Shown here: one piece after another, positions 25,297 through 35,210 of the stretch
Position numbering within the stretch: the stretch's first letter is position 1
Layout: each line of letters starts with the position of its first letter
Assembly: GCA_902362435.1 (NCBI GenBank)
Contig: CABIWW010000002.1
Location: 186,001 to 250,000 of the forward strand
Direction: 5' to 3'
Length of the DNA stretch: 64,000 nucleotides
Source of the DNA: Eubacteriaceae bacterium
GTDB taxonomy: Bacteria > Bacillota > Clostridia > Peptostreptococcales > Anaerovoracaceae
Translations under genes and position numbers: made by a program
The notes under the pieces: generated by a model
What the model was told of the DNA's origin: nothing
Seen by the model: the letters and a program-made list of their open reading frames with translations, nothing else
Database searches by the model: none

Positions 25297-26316
25297 TTAT
25301 TTCCCAAACGATATATCGATATCGCCCAGATCATTTACTATCTTCAGTATATTCTGACCGCTTCCAGTCGATATCCTCCCTCCGTGCGATTCGTACTGAC
25401 CGTGTCGGTCATCTTCATCATCATCGTCATCCCAGTCGTGATGTCCCGAACCGATACCTATCTCACCGCTTTTCGCCTGAGCATCTATAGTATAGAGATC
25501 TCTCGCCATCGATGTCCTCAGCTCCACATCTCCACATGCCAGGTACACATCTGTGGTCCCGCTGAATTCGCCTTGCAGATCGACATCACCCTGCTGGCTC
25601 TTTACGCTTAACCCGCTGCTCTTGATATTCTCGCCTTCTATATCTCCGTATTCTGAAGTGAGCACAGTGCCGCTGCATGTCACATTGCTCATATCTATGT
25701 CACCGTCCTGCGTGCCGGCCGTAAGCTTGTCAGATGTCACCCTTTCAAGATCTACATCGCCATACTCTGTATTCAGTGTCACGCTGCTGCAGTCGACATC
25801 ACGCAGATCTATATCTCCATCCTCTGTAGTGATCGACATCTCCTCCAGTGTGACACGGCTGACATCTACATCGCCGTAATCAGATGTTACATCGAGTTTT
25901 TTCATCCTTTCATCAGGCACTGATATCACAAGCTCCGGTGTATCATCGTCTGAACTCAGATTCACTACCACTCCATCATTGAGCATGCTGGCGTCCACTG
26001 TAAGCACTCCATCCTTCACGCTGTATTCCGGAGCTCCTACATTCTTGTCATAGCTTATCCCTCTGCTGCCTGTCTCTGTGCTTCCTGCAACGGTAACATC
26101 TATGCCGCCTTTTACACTGACAGAATCAAAGGCGCCGGCATCGCTTATGTCGATATATTCCATGTCTGCATGACCTGCTCTCAGCCATGTGTAGCGTTCA
26201 CTCATCCTGTCGAGGAAATTCAGCCCGCCGGTAAGAAATCCCGCAAGCGAAAACAATATTCCTGCGCCAACAACGATCGCGCATATTATGAAAAATCTTT
26301 TCAATCCTTTACTCAT
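25297..26316 (-). CDS. DUF4097-family membrane-anchored adhesin-like protein
   Basis: A 339-residue protein with one N-terminal membrane segment (GLKRFFIICAIVVGAGILFSLAGFL) and a long series of short beta-strand repeats typical of DUF4097 (DYGDVDVSRVTLEEMSITTEDGDIDLRDVDCSSVTLNTEYGDVDLERV pattern, about every 18-20 residues), predicting an extracellular beta-helix. The C terminus has an Asp/His-rich stretch (HHDWDDDDDEDDRHG). The start at 26316 has GGAGGAG upstream and overlaps the DUF1700 stop. It forms a three-gene unit with DUF1700 and PadR, a common envelope-stress arrangement in Firmicutes. Molecular function unknown. Confidence 0.85.
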   Translation of the reverse strand: MSKGLKRFFIICAIVVGAGILFSLAGFLTGGLNFLDRMSERYTWLRAGHADMEYIDISDAGAFDSVSVKGGIDVTVAGSTETGSRGISYDKNVGAPEYSVKDGVLTVDASMLNDGVVVNLSSDDDTPELVISVPDERMKKLDVTSDYGDVDVSRVTLEEMSITTEDGDIDLRDVDCSSVTLNTEYGDVDLERVTSDKLTAGTQDGDIDMSNVTCSGTVLTSEYGDIEGENIKSSGLSVKSQQGDVDLQGEFSGTTDVYLACGDVELRTSMARDLYTIDAQAKSGEIGIGSGHHDWDDDDDEDDRHGQYESHGGRISTGSGQNILKIVNDLGDIDISFGK

Positions 26317-27052
26317 CCTTCTCCTCCTCCTTTTCTGCAGCTTCCTGATCAGCGGATCCTTTATCTGTATCTGCGGGTTCCGCAGCTTCCTGATCTTCAT
26401 CCGGATCGCCGGCCGTATCCTCATCGCTGTATCTCCATTTTTTCTGCTCGCTCTTGTCAAGCATCTTGCGGATACGCTTTCTCTCGTTTCGCTTCCTTGC
26501 AGCCTTTACAAGAGCATTGACTCCTGCTCTTACTCCCAGGAACAGCAGCACGCCCATCGCTGCCATAAAGCCCAGCGCACCGGCTCCGGCGCCTATGAAT
26601 ATCATCGCTGTCGAAACCGATACCGGGATCGCCATAAATCCTATGATGATAAAAGCTATCGCACCCAGAACACATCCTGCAATGCCGGCAAACAGGGCGA
26701 TCACACAGGCTGCCAGCGTGATCAGTATCGCTATCGCAAGAACTCCCAGCGCTATCGCCAGCGGGATCGATACAGGCGCCGAACAGATGCCCAGTATCAC
26801 ATACCAGACTGCCGAGATCCCTTTCTTTACCGTCGGCTTTTCCTCTTCATCAAACAGCTTCATCGCATATTCAGATTTGATCTGAGCTGCGACTTTTTTC
26901 GGGCTCCCAAGCTGCTGCAGCACCTCTTTCTCGTTTTCGCGGCCGGCGTCGTCAAAATACTCCTCGTAATATTCAACGGCCGCTTCTATCTCCTCCTGCG
27001 GGAGTCTGGAAAGTTCTGATCTAAGTTTTTCTATAAATTCTCTCCTCTTCAT
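26309..27052 (-). CDS. DUF1700-family membrane protein
   Basis: A 247-residue protein. Residues 1-65 form the characteristic cytoplasmic helical region (MKRREFIEKLRSELSRLPQEEIEAAVEYYEEYFDDAG...LGSPKKVA); ~85-195 contain about four hydrophobic segments; the C terminus is acidic and rich in Glu/Ala. Such proteins are encoded between PadR regulators and DUF4097 proteins and are thought to act as sensors or partners of the beta-helical protein. Function is not established. Confidence 0.85.
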   Translation of the reverse strand: MKRREFIEKLRSELSRLPQEEIEAAVEYYEEYFDDAGRENEKEVLQQLGSPKKVAAQIKSEYAMKLFDEEEKPTVKKGISAVWYVILGICSAPVSIPLAIALGVLAIAILITLAACVIALFAGIAGCVLGAIAFIIIGFMAIPVSVSTAMIFIGAGAGALGFMAAMGVLLFLGVRAGVNALVKAARKRNERKRIRKMLDKSEQKKWRYSDEDTAGDPDEDQEAAEPADTDKGSADQEAAEKEEEKDE

Positions 27053-27055
27053 CTC

Positions 27056-27376
27056 TTACTCCTTCGCTCTCTTAACATCTAAAAATACATCTATCGCATT
27101 TTTGTGATCCATCCACTGGCATCGGTAATCAAGCAGTTTCGCTTTTCCCTCCTCCGTTATCGAGTAGTACCGCCTGTTCCTGCCCTGGTACGACTGATCG
27201 TATGTCCTGCACAGGTTTTCCTTCTGCAGCCTTCTCAGCACCGGGTACAGCGTCGACTCTGACACGGTTATGGCTTTTTTCATCGACTGAGTTATCTCGT
27301 AGCCATACGTATCGCCTTTTTCCAGGATCGCCAGCGCACATGCGTCCAGCAGTCCGGATTCGATCTTAAAACCCAT
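27056..27376 (-). CDS. PadR-family transcriptional regulator
   Basis: A 106-residue winged-helix protein of the short PadR subfamily: LDACALAILEKGDTYGYEITQSM, then VSESTLYPVLRRLQKENL and the beta wing GRNRRYYSITEEGKAKL. It is the first gene of the PadR-DUF1700-DUF4097 operon and probably represses it. AGGAGG precedes the ATG. Confidence 0.92.
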   Translation of the reverse strand: MGFKIESGLLDACALAILEKGDTYGYEITQSMKKAITVSESTLYPVLRRLQKENLCRTYDQSYQGRNRRYYSITEEGKAKLLDYRCQWMDHKNAIDVFLDVKRAKE

Positions 27377-27472
27377 ATTTGCCTCCTTTTCAGTTTATGA
27401 TCTATCGTCTGTTATCCATGGTCTGCGCTCAGCAGGCTTTATGGTTTTGTATAATATCATTTCTTGATTAAT

Positions 27473-27501
27473 ACTATATATCATATAATATTGTTTGTCA
27501 A
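27473..27501 (-). promoter_or_regulatory. Promoter of the PadR operon
   Basis: Minus strand TTGACA (27501-27496), 17-bp spacer, TATAGT (27478-27473). The surrounding ATATATCATATAATATTG is AT-rich with dyad symmetry and is a plausible PadR operator. Confidence 0.7.
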
Positions 27502-27554
27502 TAAAATATTTGATTATTTTTGATATGCAAAGCGCAGGTGTGCGGGCAGAAAAA

Positions 27555-27581
27555 AACTGCAGTAAACGTCATACTGCAGTT
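27555..27581 (-). terminator. Terminator at the end of the coaX-dus unit
   Basis: AACTGCAGTA and TACTGCAGTT form a 10-bp stem around the dus stop codon; on the minus strand it is followed by a T run. It ends the long spoIIE-to-dus gene run. Confidence 0.75.
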
Positions 27582-28549
27582 CTTATCATCGAACGTATCA
27601 CTGTGCGCATCTCTTCTGGATCGTTTATCGTATTCGTGCGGCGGCGCATGGCGGCGGCGCCGTGCATCCCCTTGATATACCATCCGATGTGCTTTCTTAT
27701 CTCCCGGACTGCGATGTGCTCGCCTTTGTACTGCGCGATCAGATCAAAGTGTCTGAGCAGCATGGCTATCCGTTCTTCATCTGCCGGCGGGTCGGGCAGG
27801 CCGTCACCTCTCCAGAGCGATGCAGCGTCTCTGAATATCCACGGATTGCCGAGCGCACCTCTGGCGATCATCACGCCGTCGCAGTCTGTTTCATCGAGCA
27901 TACGCATCGCATCTTCACCGCTGAAAACATCGCCGTTGCCGATGATCGGCACACTCACCGCCCTTTTTACATCTGCGATCGCCTGCCAGTCGGCTTTGCC
28001 CTCGTAATACTGCTCGCGAGTCCTTCCGTGGACCGCCACTGCAGCTACTCCTGCCGACTCCAGCAGCTTTGCAGTCTCCACAGCTGTATTGCTGCCGCGC
28101 TCGAATCCCATCCTGATCTTCGCAGTGACGGGCTTGCCTGCCGCATTCACCATCGCGGAGATCACGTCGTGAAGTACATCGAGCTTTTTGAGCAGCGCCG
28201 ATCCTTCTCCGTTTTTCACGACTTTAGGTACAGGGCACCCGACATTCAGGTCGAGTATGCAGTTTTTCTCATCGCGCAGCTCCTTTGCTGCAAAATCCAG
28301 GATCTCCGGATCGCTCCCGAAGAGCTGGAAAGCTACAGGACCTTCATCCTCCGCGATCTCAAGGAGATCTCTGCTTTTCCTGTCACCGTACCACAGACCC
28401 TTGGCGCTCACCATTTCCGTATACACTAAAGAAGCCCCTTGCTTGGCGCAGAGGCTTCTCATCGCTTTATCAGTTATACCCGCAAGCGGGGCCAGAAAAA
28501 ACGGCGTATCAGGCTGAAAGCTCCCTATACTAAACAGTTGCTTCGCCAT
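27569..28549 (-). CDS. dusB: tRNA-dihydrouridine synthase, DusB type
   Basis: A 326-residue FMN enzyme that reduces uridines in the tRNA D-loop. Seen: [18 protein letters not shown] at the TIM-barrel start, [22 protein letters not shown] (with the active-site cysteine in NVGCP), [14 protein letters not shown], and [14 protein letters not shown]. It begins inside the last codons of coaX (20-base overlap), so the two are probably co-translated. Its stop lies within the terminator stem. Confidence 0.93.
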   Translation of the reverse strand: MAKQLFSIGSFQPDTPFFLAPLAGITDKAMRSLCAKQGASLVYTEMVSAKGLWYGDRKSRDLLEIAEDEGPVAFQLFGSDPEILDFAAKELRDEKNCILDLNVGCPVPKVVKNGEGSALLKKLDVLHDVISAMVNAAGKPVTAKIRMGFERGSNTAVETAKLLESAGVAAVAVHGRTREQYYEGKADWQAIADVKRAVSVPIIGNGDVFSGEDAMRMLDETDCDGVMIARGALGNPWIFRDAASLWRGDGLPDPPADEERIAMLLRHFDLIAQYKGEHIAVREIRKHIGWYIKGMHGAAAMRRRTNTINDPEEMRTVIRSMIRTAV

Positions 28550-29390
28550 ATTCGCACCTTTCTTTTTCTGCTTTTAGTTCTGCCTTGGATTCAATCCTCC
28601 TGGGCTTCCTGTTCTTTTCGTATATGAGTTCAAGACCCTCCAGAGTAAGCATCTTGTCCACATGATCGATGCAGTCTATCCCTGAATCGATCATCGTCGC
28701 AAGACCGCCTGTCGCGATCACCTTGACCTCGATGGAATCATCCTTGCTGTACTCCTGAAGCTCTTTTTTCATTTTCTTCACTATATAGTCGACCATGCCC
28801 ATGTGTCCGTAGACGAGACCTGACTGCATACTGTTGATAGTATTGCGGCAGATCACATGACCCGGTTCCTCAAGCTCTACCTTGGGAAGCTTCGCTGTTT
28901 TCTCAAAGAGCGCTTCCGACGATATCTTGAGTCCCGGAGCGATCGTTCCGCCTATGTACTCGGCTTTCTCCGAGATCGCGCAGAAAGTCGTGGCTGTGCC
29001 GAAATCTATTATGATGAGCGGGCCGCCGTACTTTGCATGAGCTGCGACCGCATTGACGATCCTGTCAGATCCGACCTGCTTGGGATTATCGTATTTTACA
29101 ACGATCCCCGTCTTTATACCTGCACCTATAACTATCGCCTTGCGGTTGAAATATTTTACCGAAAGATGCTGGAGCGTATATAGAACAGACGGCACTACCG
29201 TCGAAATTATTACATCCTTTACATCTTTTACATCGAGCCCTTCATATCTGAACAGCGCTCCGATTATCATACCGTATTCATCTGCACTTTTGTTATTGTC
29301 AGTCTCCAGTCGCCAGCTTGTGATAAGTCTGCCTTCTTTAAAGACTCCCAGTACTATATTAGTGTTTCCAACGTCGAATGCCAGTAGCAT
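28530..29390 (-). CDS. coaX: Type III pantothenate kinase
   Basis: A 286-residue CoaX, first step of CoA synthesis. ATP-binding motif [15 protein letters not shown], pantothenate-site [30 protein letters not shown], and ATGGLATMI are diagnostic for type III. The C-terminal ~30 residues are charged and extend beyond the usual ~255-residue core. The location downstream of ftsH matches the Bacillus order, though five genes are inserted here. Confidence 0.95.
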   Translation of the reverse strand: MLLAFDVGNTNIVLGVFKEGRLITSWRLETDNNKSADEYGMIIGALFRYEGLDVKDVKDVIISTVVPSVLYTLQHLSVKYFNRKAIVIGAGIKTGIVVKYDNPKQVGSDRIVNAVAAHAKYGGPLIIIDFGTATTFCAISEKAEYIGGTIAPGLKISSEALFEKTAKLPKVELEEPGHVICRNTINSMQSGLVYGHMGMVDYIVKKMKKELQEYSKDDSIEVKVIATGGLATMIDSGIDCIDHVDKMLTLEGLELIYEKNRKPRRIESKAELKAEKERCEYGEATV

Positions 29391-29522
29391 GGTTTTCTCC
29401 TTTTGCTCTGTATTTTTTTAACAGTCTGAATAGACCGCTTTTATTTTACCATAAAGTATGTTCACAACCAAAACATTTTTACATGAAATCAACATTCAGA
29501 TCCGATCATTTTTCAGTCCGGA

Positions 29523-29999
29523 TCACTCCAGTGTTACGAGAATATCTCCTGCGTTCACAGATGTTCCCTTTACAGCCTGGATCGATGCGACTTTTCCTGC
29601 CGCAGGGGCTGCGATCTCGTTCTCCATTTTCATAGCTTCGAGTATCACGAGGATATCTCCCTGTGCCACCTGCTGTCCGGGTTCGACTCTTATATCAAGC
29701 ACTGTTCCGGGCACCGGAGCCTTGACGCCTGTGCCACCCTCAGGAACTGCTGCCGGTGCTCCGCCTGCCGGCGCTGCTGATGCTGCTGCAGCCTGAGCCG
29801 TCTGTGCTCCTGCGCCTGATGCCTCAGCTTTCTGCTCCGCTGCAGGAGCCACCGCTGCCTTTGTCTCCTGTGCAGGGGCCGCCGTCTGGACCGCTGCCGG
29901 CTGCACTGCCGGTGCCGGCGATGCAGCTGATGTGTTTTTTACTTCTTCTACTTCTACTTCATATGTCGTACCATTTACAGTGATATTGTACTTTTTCAT
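29523..29999 (-). CDS. Biotin carboxyl carrier protein of a carboxylase/decarboxylase
   Basis: A 158-residue carrier. An N-terminal strand pair (MKKYNITVNGTTYEVEVEEV) is followed by an Ala/Pro/Gln-rich linker (~25-90) and a biotinyl domain (~90-158) with the acceptor motif EAMKMENEI. It shuttles carboxyl groups between the carboxyltransferase and a membrane decarboxylase. The ATG at 29999 follows AAAGGAAAC. It lies 23 bp after the OadG-like gene. Confidence 0.9.
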   Translation of the reverse strand: MKKYNITVNGTTYEVEVEEVKNTSAASPAPAVQPAAVQTAAPAQETKAAVAPAAEQKAEASGAGAQTAQAAAASAAPAGGAPAAVPEGGTGVKAPVPGTVLDIRVEPGQQVAQGDILVILEAMKMENEIAAPAAGKVASIQAVKGTSVNAGDILVTLE

Positions 30000-30022
30000 A
30001 TGTCCCGTTTCCTTTCGATTCA

Positions 30023-30490
30023 TTAGAACTTTCTGCTCTCTATACAGTCTGCTCTGGCTGCAATGGACCACGGCTGCGTATCCGCAGGCAGTCTCCTGAT
30101 CTTCCTCACGACCAGACGTCCGGAGCCCTCTTCCTCACGGAAAGCTTCTATCGCCGCCGTTATAACCGCGATCACCTCCGGACTGATGCCGCCATTCCCG
30201 CCGTCATCAGTTGCTGACGCTGCTGCAGTCGCACCCGCATCTGCTCCGGCTTTCCCGGCTTCCGCAGCTGCACCGCTGCCCGCTCCCGTACGCCCGGCTG
30301 TCTGCGCGGCCGGCGCCTGTCCGTCGAACGGCAGGTACGGTATACTGTCAAAATCGTCATCTGTTGTGTTGTTGTTCTTTTTCTTTATATTCATCCTTTT
30401 GCTTATGAATGACACGATCACCCATATGAGCAGCAGGATGCAGAAAGTCAAGCCCATCCCTATGAGCATAGTGACTACAGATCCCAGCAT
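30023..30490 (-). CDS. OadG-like gamma/delta subunit of sodium-pump decarboxylase
   Basis: A 155-residue protein: one N-terminal membrane span (MLGSVVTMLIGMGLTFCILLLIWVIVSFI), an Ala/Gly-rich linker, then a short cytoplasmic domain (SPEVIAVITAAIEAFREEEG...VVRKIRR). This matches small OadG/MmdD subunits that anchor the carboxyltransferase and biotin carrier to the membrane pump. The start at 30490 has AGGAGG directly upstream, better than the in-frame ATG at 30520. Confidence 0.82.
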   Translation of the reverse strand: MLGSVVTMLIGMGLTFCILLLIWVIVSFISKRMNIKKKNNNTTDDDFDSIPYLPFDGQAPAAQTAGRTGAGSGAAAEAGKAGADAGATAAASATDDGGNGGISPEVIAVITAAIEAFREEEGSGRLVVRKIRRLPADTQPWSIAARADCIESRKF

Positions 30491-30558
30491 TTTTCCTCCT
30501 AAATCATTTAAGATCCCCATGCAAAGCTCCCGCACTCCGCACCCGCGTGCCGTAACGG

Positions 30559-32106
30559 CTAGAGCGGGATGTTTCCGTGCTTCTTTGCAGGAAGAGATTC
30601 ACGCTTTGTACTAAGCATATCGAGCGCGCTTATCACGCGCTGCCTGGTCGATGCGGGCTCTATGATATCGTCCACATAACCAAGGCTCGCTGCGACATAA
30701 GGATTGTTGAACGTCTCCTCATATTCCGCGATCTTCTCCGCTCTGACCTGGGCCGGATCGTCAGCATTCCTGATCTCGCGTTTTACCGACGAGATGATGT
30801 TGACTGCTCCCGATGCGCCCATCACGGCGATCTGAGCCGACGGCCACGCCATTACCATGTCCGCGCCGAGCTCCTTGTTGCACATGCCTATGTATGCGCC
30901 GCCGTATGCTTTCCTCAATATCAGCGTGATCTTAGGCACTGTCGCCTCACAGTATGCGTAAAGCATCTTCGCGCCGTGTCTGATGATGCCGCCGTATTCC
31001 TGATCCGTGCCCGGAAGGAATCCCGGAACGTCTTCTATCGTGAGCAGCGGGATGTTGAATGCATCGCATCTTCTGATGAATCTCGCCGCCTTGTCTGATG
31101 CGTTTATGTCCAGACAGCCTGCCCCGAAATTAGGCTGGTTGGCTATGACACCCACTGTCGCTCCATCCATCCTGATGAAGCACGTTATGATATTCTTTGC
31201 ATAATGAGGCATAACATCGTAGATCCTGCCGTCATCAGCGATCTTGTATATCACATCGTACATATTGTACGCCTTGTTCGGATTGTCCGGAATGATCTCG
31301 TTGAGCTCCGGGATCATCCTATTTATATCGTCGTCACACGCATATACAGGAGCTGTTTCCATGTTGTTCGAAGGCATGTAGCTCAGAAGTTCTCTGACCG
31401 CCAGCAGTGTCTCTTCGTCATTTTTCCCCATAAAATGCGCCACGCCGCTGACCGTATTGTGTGTCACGGCCCCGCCGAGCTGTTCGGCTGTCACGGCCTC
31501 GCCTGTTACCGTCTTGATGACTTCAGGGCCTGTTATGAACATCTGGCTGGTCTTGTCCACCATGAACACGAAGTCCGTTATCGCCGGCGAATACACTGCG
31601 CCGCCCGCGCACGGTCCCATTATCACTGATATCTGCGGGATGACTCCTGATGATATCGTATTGTTGTGGAATATCTTGCCGAATCCCGAAAGCGCCGCAA
31701 CGCCTTCCTCGACTCTTGCTCCGCCTGAATCCTGCAGTCCCACGATAGGCGCCCCCATCTTGAGCGCCATTTCCTGCACCTTTACGATCTTCTCCGCATG
31801 ATACTCGCCCAGCGAGCCGCCGCTGACCGTAAAATCCTGTGCAAATGCGAACACGAGTCTGCCTTCGATCTGCCCGTATCCCGTAACTACACCGTCACCC
31901 GGCAGGTCTTTGCCCGCCATATCGAAATTGGTGCACCTGTGCTTTACGAAAGCATCTATCTCAACGAAGCTGTTTTCGTCAAAAAGGATATCAAGCCGTT
32001 CTCTGGCTGTGAGCTTTCCTTTTGAATGCTGTGCCTGGATCCTCTTTTCGCCGCCGCCCTGCGCTATGTGCGCTCTGGCATGGCGGAGTTTTTCCAGCTT
32101 ATCCAT
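30559..32106 (-). CDS. mmdA: Acyl-CoA carboxyltransferase (methylmalonyl-CoA decarboxylase alpha / PccB type)
   Basis: A 515-residue carboxyltransferase that moves CO2 between an acyl-CoA and biotin. Two crotonase-like halves are visible; motifs include GGARVEEGVAALSGFG, GPCAGGAVYSPAITDF, EDVPGFLPGTDQEYGGIIRHGAKMLYAY, and AYGGAYIGMCNKELGADM. With the OadG and biotin-carrier genes it looks like the soluble part of a methylmalonyl-CoA decarboxylase Na+ pump. The membrane beta subunit (MmdB/OadB) is not in the window. Alternative: a propionyl-CoA carboxylase beta subunit. Confidence 0.85.
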   Translation of the reverse strand: MDKLEKLRHARAHIAQGGGEKRIQAQHSKGKLTARERLDILFDENSFVEIDAFVKHRCTNFDMAGKDLPGDGVVTGYGQIEGRLVFAFAQDFTVSGGSLGEYHAEKIVKVQEMALKMGAPIVGLQDSGGARVEEGVAALSGFGKIFHNNTISSGVIPQISVIMGPCAGGAVYSPAITDFVFMVDKTSQMFITGPEVIKTVTGEAVTAEQLGGAVTHNTVSGVAHFMGKNDEETLLAVRELLSYMPSNNMETAPVYACDDDINRMIPELNEIIPDNPNKAYNMYDVIYKIADDGRIYDVMPHYAKNIITCFIRMDGATVGVIANQPNFGAGCLDINASDKAARFIRRCDAFNIPLLTIEDVPGFLPGTDQEYGGIIRHGAKMLYAYCEATVPKITLILRKAYGGAYIGMCNKELGADMVMAWPSAQIAVMGASGAVNIISSVKREIRNADDPAQVRAEKIAEYEETFNNPYVAASLGYVDDIIEPASTRQRVISALDMLSTKRESLPAKKHGNIPL

Positions 32107-32197
32107 CTGTGCTGCCTCCTTAAAAACTCTTTATCCTGTTCCGTATCTGCAAGGCGTCTGTGCCTCCTGCGCAGCACGCCTCGTACAGACTCTCAGT

Positions 32198-33451
32198 CTA
32201 TCCTCTGAACTTCTTGTGGAGAGGGTACTTGTCCGTAAGCTCCTTGACTATAGCTCTTGCCTTTTCCATAGCTGCCGGATCTTCAGGATTGTCGATCACG
32301 AGTGCGATCGCCTCCACTGTCTTCCTTACATCGTCTTCCTTGAAGCCTCTGCTGGTCATCGCAGGCGTTCCGAGTCTCAGACCGCTTGTAACGAACGGGC
32401 TCTGCGGATCGTTCGGGATCGCATTCTTGTTCGTCGTGATGTTGGCTTCGTCAAGAAGGTGCTCTGCCAGCTTTCCTGTAACGCCCTTGTTCACGAGTTT
32501 CACGAGAACGAGGTGATTGTCAGTGCCGCCCGAAACGAGGTCGAAACCCTTTTCGTTGAGAGCCTCTGCCAGCGCCTTTGCATTATCGAGCACCTGCTGC
32601 TGATATACCTTGAATTCCGGATCCATCGCTTCCTTGAAGCATACAGCCTTCGCTGCGATTATGTGCATGAGCGGGCCGCCCTGAGTTCCCGGGAAGATAG
32701 CCTTGTCGATAGCCTTCGCGTATTTTTCTTTGCAAAGGATAAGTCCGCCTCTAGGCCCTCTGAGTGTCTTATGCGTCGTGCTTGTAACGATATCCGCATA
32801 TTCCATCGGATTTGGATGGAGTCCGACTGCAACGAGTCCTGCGATATGCGCCATGTCGACCATCAGCATAGCGCCGACTTCGTCTGCGATCTCTTTGAAT
32901 TTATCTGCATATATAGTTCTTGGGTAAGCCGAAGCGCCTGCCACGATCAGTTTAGGCTTGTGCTTCAGGGCCAGCTCCCTTACGTTGTCAAAATCTATCA
33001 TTTCTGTTTCATGATCGAGTCCGTATGACACGAAGTTATATGACTTTCCTGAAATGTTCACAGGGGATCCGTGTGAAAGGTGTCCGCCGTTTGACAGATC
33101 CATGCCGAGCACTGTATCTCCGTAATCGAGCACTGCCTGGTATACCGCAGTGTTTGCGTTCGCCCCTGAGTGAGCCTGCACATTTGCATGGTCTGCACCG
33201 AAGATCTTCTTCGCTCTCTCGATAGCCAGAGTCTCGACTTCATCGACGAATTCACATCCGCCGTAATATCTCTTGCCCGGATATCCTTCCGCATATTTGT
33301 TCGTCAATGCGCTGCCTGCTGCTTCCATGATCTCGTAGTTCACGAAATTCTCAGAAGCGATCATCTCGATCTTTGTCTCCTGACGGTTGATTTCCCTTTT
33401 GATAGATGCTGTTATTTCCGGGTCTGCTTTCTCCAAATAATTGAAATACAT
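32198..33451 (-). CDS. glyA: Serine hydroxymethyltransferase
   Basis: A 417-residue PLP enzyme interconverting serine and glycine with tetrahydrofolate. [39 protein letters not shown], the PLP-lysine motif [18 protein letters not shown] and [15 protein letters not shown] are all canonical. The start at 33451 has AAGGAG upstream; longer in-frame extensions lack a ribosome site. It lies 91 bp upstream of mmdA on the same strand. Confidence 0.96.
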   Translation of the reverse strand: MYFNYLEKADPEITASIKREINRQETKIEMIASENFVNYEIMEAAGSALTNKYAEGYPGKRYYGGCEFVDEVETLAIERAKKIFGADHANVQAHSGANANTAVYQAVLDYGDTVLGMDLSNGGHLSHGSPVNISGKSYNFVSYGLDHETEMIDFDNVRELALKHKPKLIVAGASAYPRTIYADKFKEIADEVGAMLMVDMAHIAGLVAVGLHPNPMEYADIVTSTTHKTLRGPRGGLILCKEKYAKAIDKAIFPGTQGGPLMHIIAAKAVCFKEAMDPEFKVYQQQVLDNAKALAEALNEKGFDLVSGGTDNHLVLVKLVNKGVTGKLAEHLLDEANITTNKNAIPNDPQSPFVTSGLRLGTPAMTSRGFKEDDVRKTVEAIALVIDNPEDPAAMEKARAIVKELTDKYPLHKKFRG

Positions 33452-33641
33452 GTTAATCTCCTTGTCCTTTTTTACTCTTGCTTTATATGTGAAACTAAAA
33501 TTTATCTTTTTTATGCCGGCCATGCATGCAGGCCGCCCGCACACCGCGCCGCGCCGTCCAGCCTCGCTCACCGGCTTTTCTCATCCGGCTGCAGCCGTCG
33601 GAATGCCGAACTGCCGTACACTGTCGGAATGCCGGTCCCCG

Positions 33642-35210
33642 CTAGCTGACGACTCGTTCAAGCCGCTTGAGCGCCAGCGCCATCGTGAGCCCCGGGATTA
33701 TGCGGTTGCCCGTGATTTCCACACCGAGCATCTCATTGATCTTCTTGAGCCTGTACTGCACCGTGTTCGTATGGATACCCATGAATTCCGCAGTCTTGCT
33801 GCTGTTCATGCCTGCGTCCAGCACGAAAGTCTCGAGCGTGTCGAGCAGCTGCCTGCTCTTGTTCTCGCTCGCTTCCTTGAACGGCTCGAGCAGCTCTATG
33901 TAGTTTTTCTTTACAAAGCCGCCCTGTATCTGGATGTTTATGCAGTTGCTGACAAGCGTGAGCTCATACTTCGTGAACACTCGCTTGTACGGGAAAACGT
34001 TCTGCACGAACGACCAGCTCTCGCTTATGAGCCTGTACGCGTCACCTGCGCCTTCTATCCCGTTCAGGCCTGTGACGTGGAATATCCTCGCCTTTTTGTT
34101 GCCTTTTAGTTTGTTGAAAAGCTGCACGCAGCTGTTCTTGCTTGTCGAGTTCGCGCCGTCTTCATCGAATGTCAGTATCATGCCGTAGGTCTCGTCGCCT
34201 TCGGTGATCTTCATGATGTTCAGGTCTTCTTCTTTTTCAAATTCTGCAAAGACCTGGCTCTCTATGTCGTAGCCGATGCCTTTGGAGAAAAATACGCTCA
34301 GGATATCATCGCCGCTGATCTTCGCCTCGTCCTTGAGTGTATAGGCCAGGCTCTTGTTTCCTCTTATCAGCGCCTTGATGAACTCCGCTTTCGCATCTCG
34401 CTCAGGTGTGTATTTCCACATGCCCATCGCCAGCTCGATGATCTCGGCAAGCTTCGTTATCTCGCCTGCGGTATACGAGTCCTCGTTGTCCACGATGAAC
34501 ATGTAATATTTCTCATTGTTTATCGTTACCGGTCCCCAGTATGTCAGTACACCGTTCACGTCGATCATCGTATAGACCTTGGAGTTGCTCTCCACGTTGC
34601 GCTCCTTGCCGAGCTTGATCGCATCCGATATCGTCGCCTTGTGTCTCGTCTCCACCGTGAGGATCGGGTTGAAATCCTCGCTGAGTATTATCAGCTGGAA
34701 ATCGTTGTTTATCGCGGCTTCTCTCACCGCCGACTGGAAATTGCTGTGCTTTTCAAAATTGAGAAGGTGGAACACGGTGTTGTTTATCAGGCTGTTGCTG
34801 AAATTATCGCCGTAGAGGACCTTGTCCATCACCTCTGTGATCGCATCGACATACTCCGCGTCTGCCGGCATTAAAATGAGAGGCATCAGCTCTCGCTCTG
34901 CTGCCTCTATCACTTTTTCATCCAGTTTCCCCATGGCACGTCCCACATAATAGACCGCCAGTGCGGCGCATCCGCGTCTTGAAACCGCACGGATCAGCTC
35001 GCACTGCCTGTCGATATCGTCTTTTATGCCGAGGAATCCCGTCAGCAATATTTCGGTTTTATCCGGTTTATAAAATTTAAGGTCTGCGCTGTCACAGGCA
35101 TCAAGGACTGATACAGCCTTGACATCATTAGTCAGATTTATCTTGCCCGCGACTACCTCTGCTCCTCTGAAAGCGTCCAGATCCAGACAGTCTGCAACTG
35201 TAACTCTCAT
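33642..35210 (-). CDS. PucR-family transcriptional regulator
   Basis: A 522-residue regulator. Residues ~1-125 are the N-terminal PucR ligand-sensing domain (VTVADCLDLDAFRGAEVVAGK). The middle resembles the GGDEF-like CdaR region. The end (~455-515) is the PucR-type helix-turn-helix, LLDTLETFVLDAGMNSSKTAEFMGIHTNTVQYRLKKI. Its ATG overlaps the ftsH stop (TAATG), so it is translationally coupled to ftsH. PucR regulators often control purine or amino-acid catabolism; with glyA next, a link to glycine/serine or purine supply is a guess. Confidence 0.88.
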   Translation of the reverse strand: MRVTVADCLDLDAFRGAEVVAGKINLTNDVKAVSVLDACDSADLKFYKPDKTEILLTGFLGIKDDIDRQCELIRAVSRRGCAALAVYYVGRAMGKLDEKVIEAAERELMPLILMPADAEYVDAITEVMDKVLYGDNFSNSLINNTVFHLLNFEKHSNFQSAVREAAINNDFQLIILSEDFNPILTVETRHKATISDAIKLGKERNVESNSKVYTMIDVNGVLTYWGPVTINNEKYYMFIVDNEDSYTAGEITKLAEIIELAMGMWKYTPERDAKAEFIKALIRGNKSLAYTLKDEAKISGDDILSVFFSKGIGYDIESQVFAEFEKEEDLNIMKITEGDETYGMILTFDEDGANSTSKNSCVQLFNKLKGNKKARIFHVTGLNGIEGAGDAYRLISESWSFVQNVFPYKRVFTKYELTLVSNCINIQIQGGFVKKNYIELLEPFKEASENKSRQLLDTLETFVLDAGMNSSKTAEFMGIHTNTVQYRLKKINEMLGVEITGNRIIPGLTMALALKRLERVVS

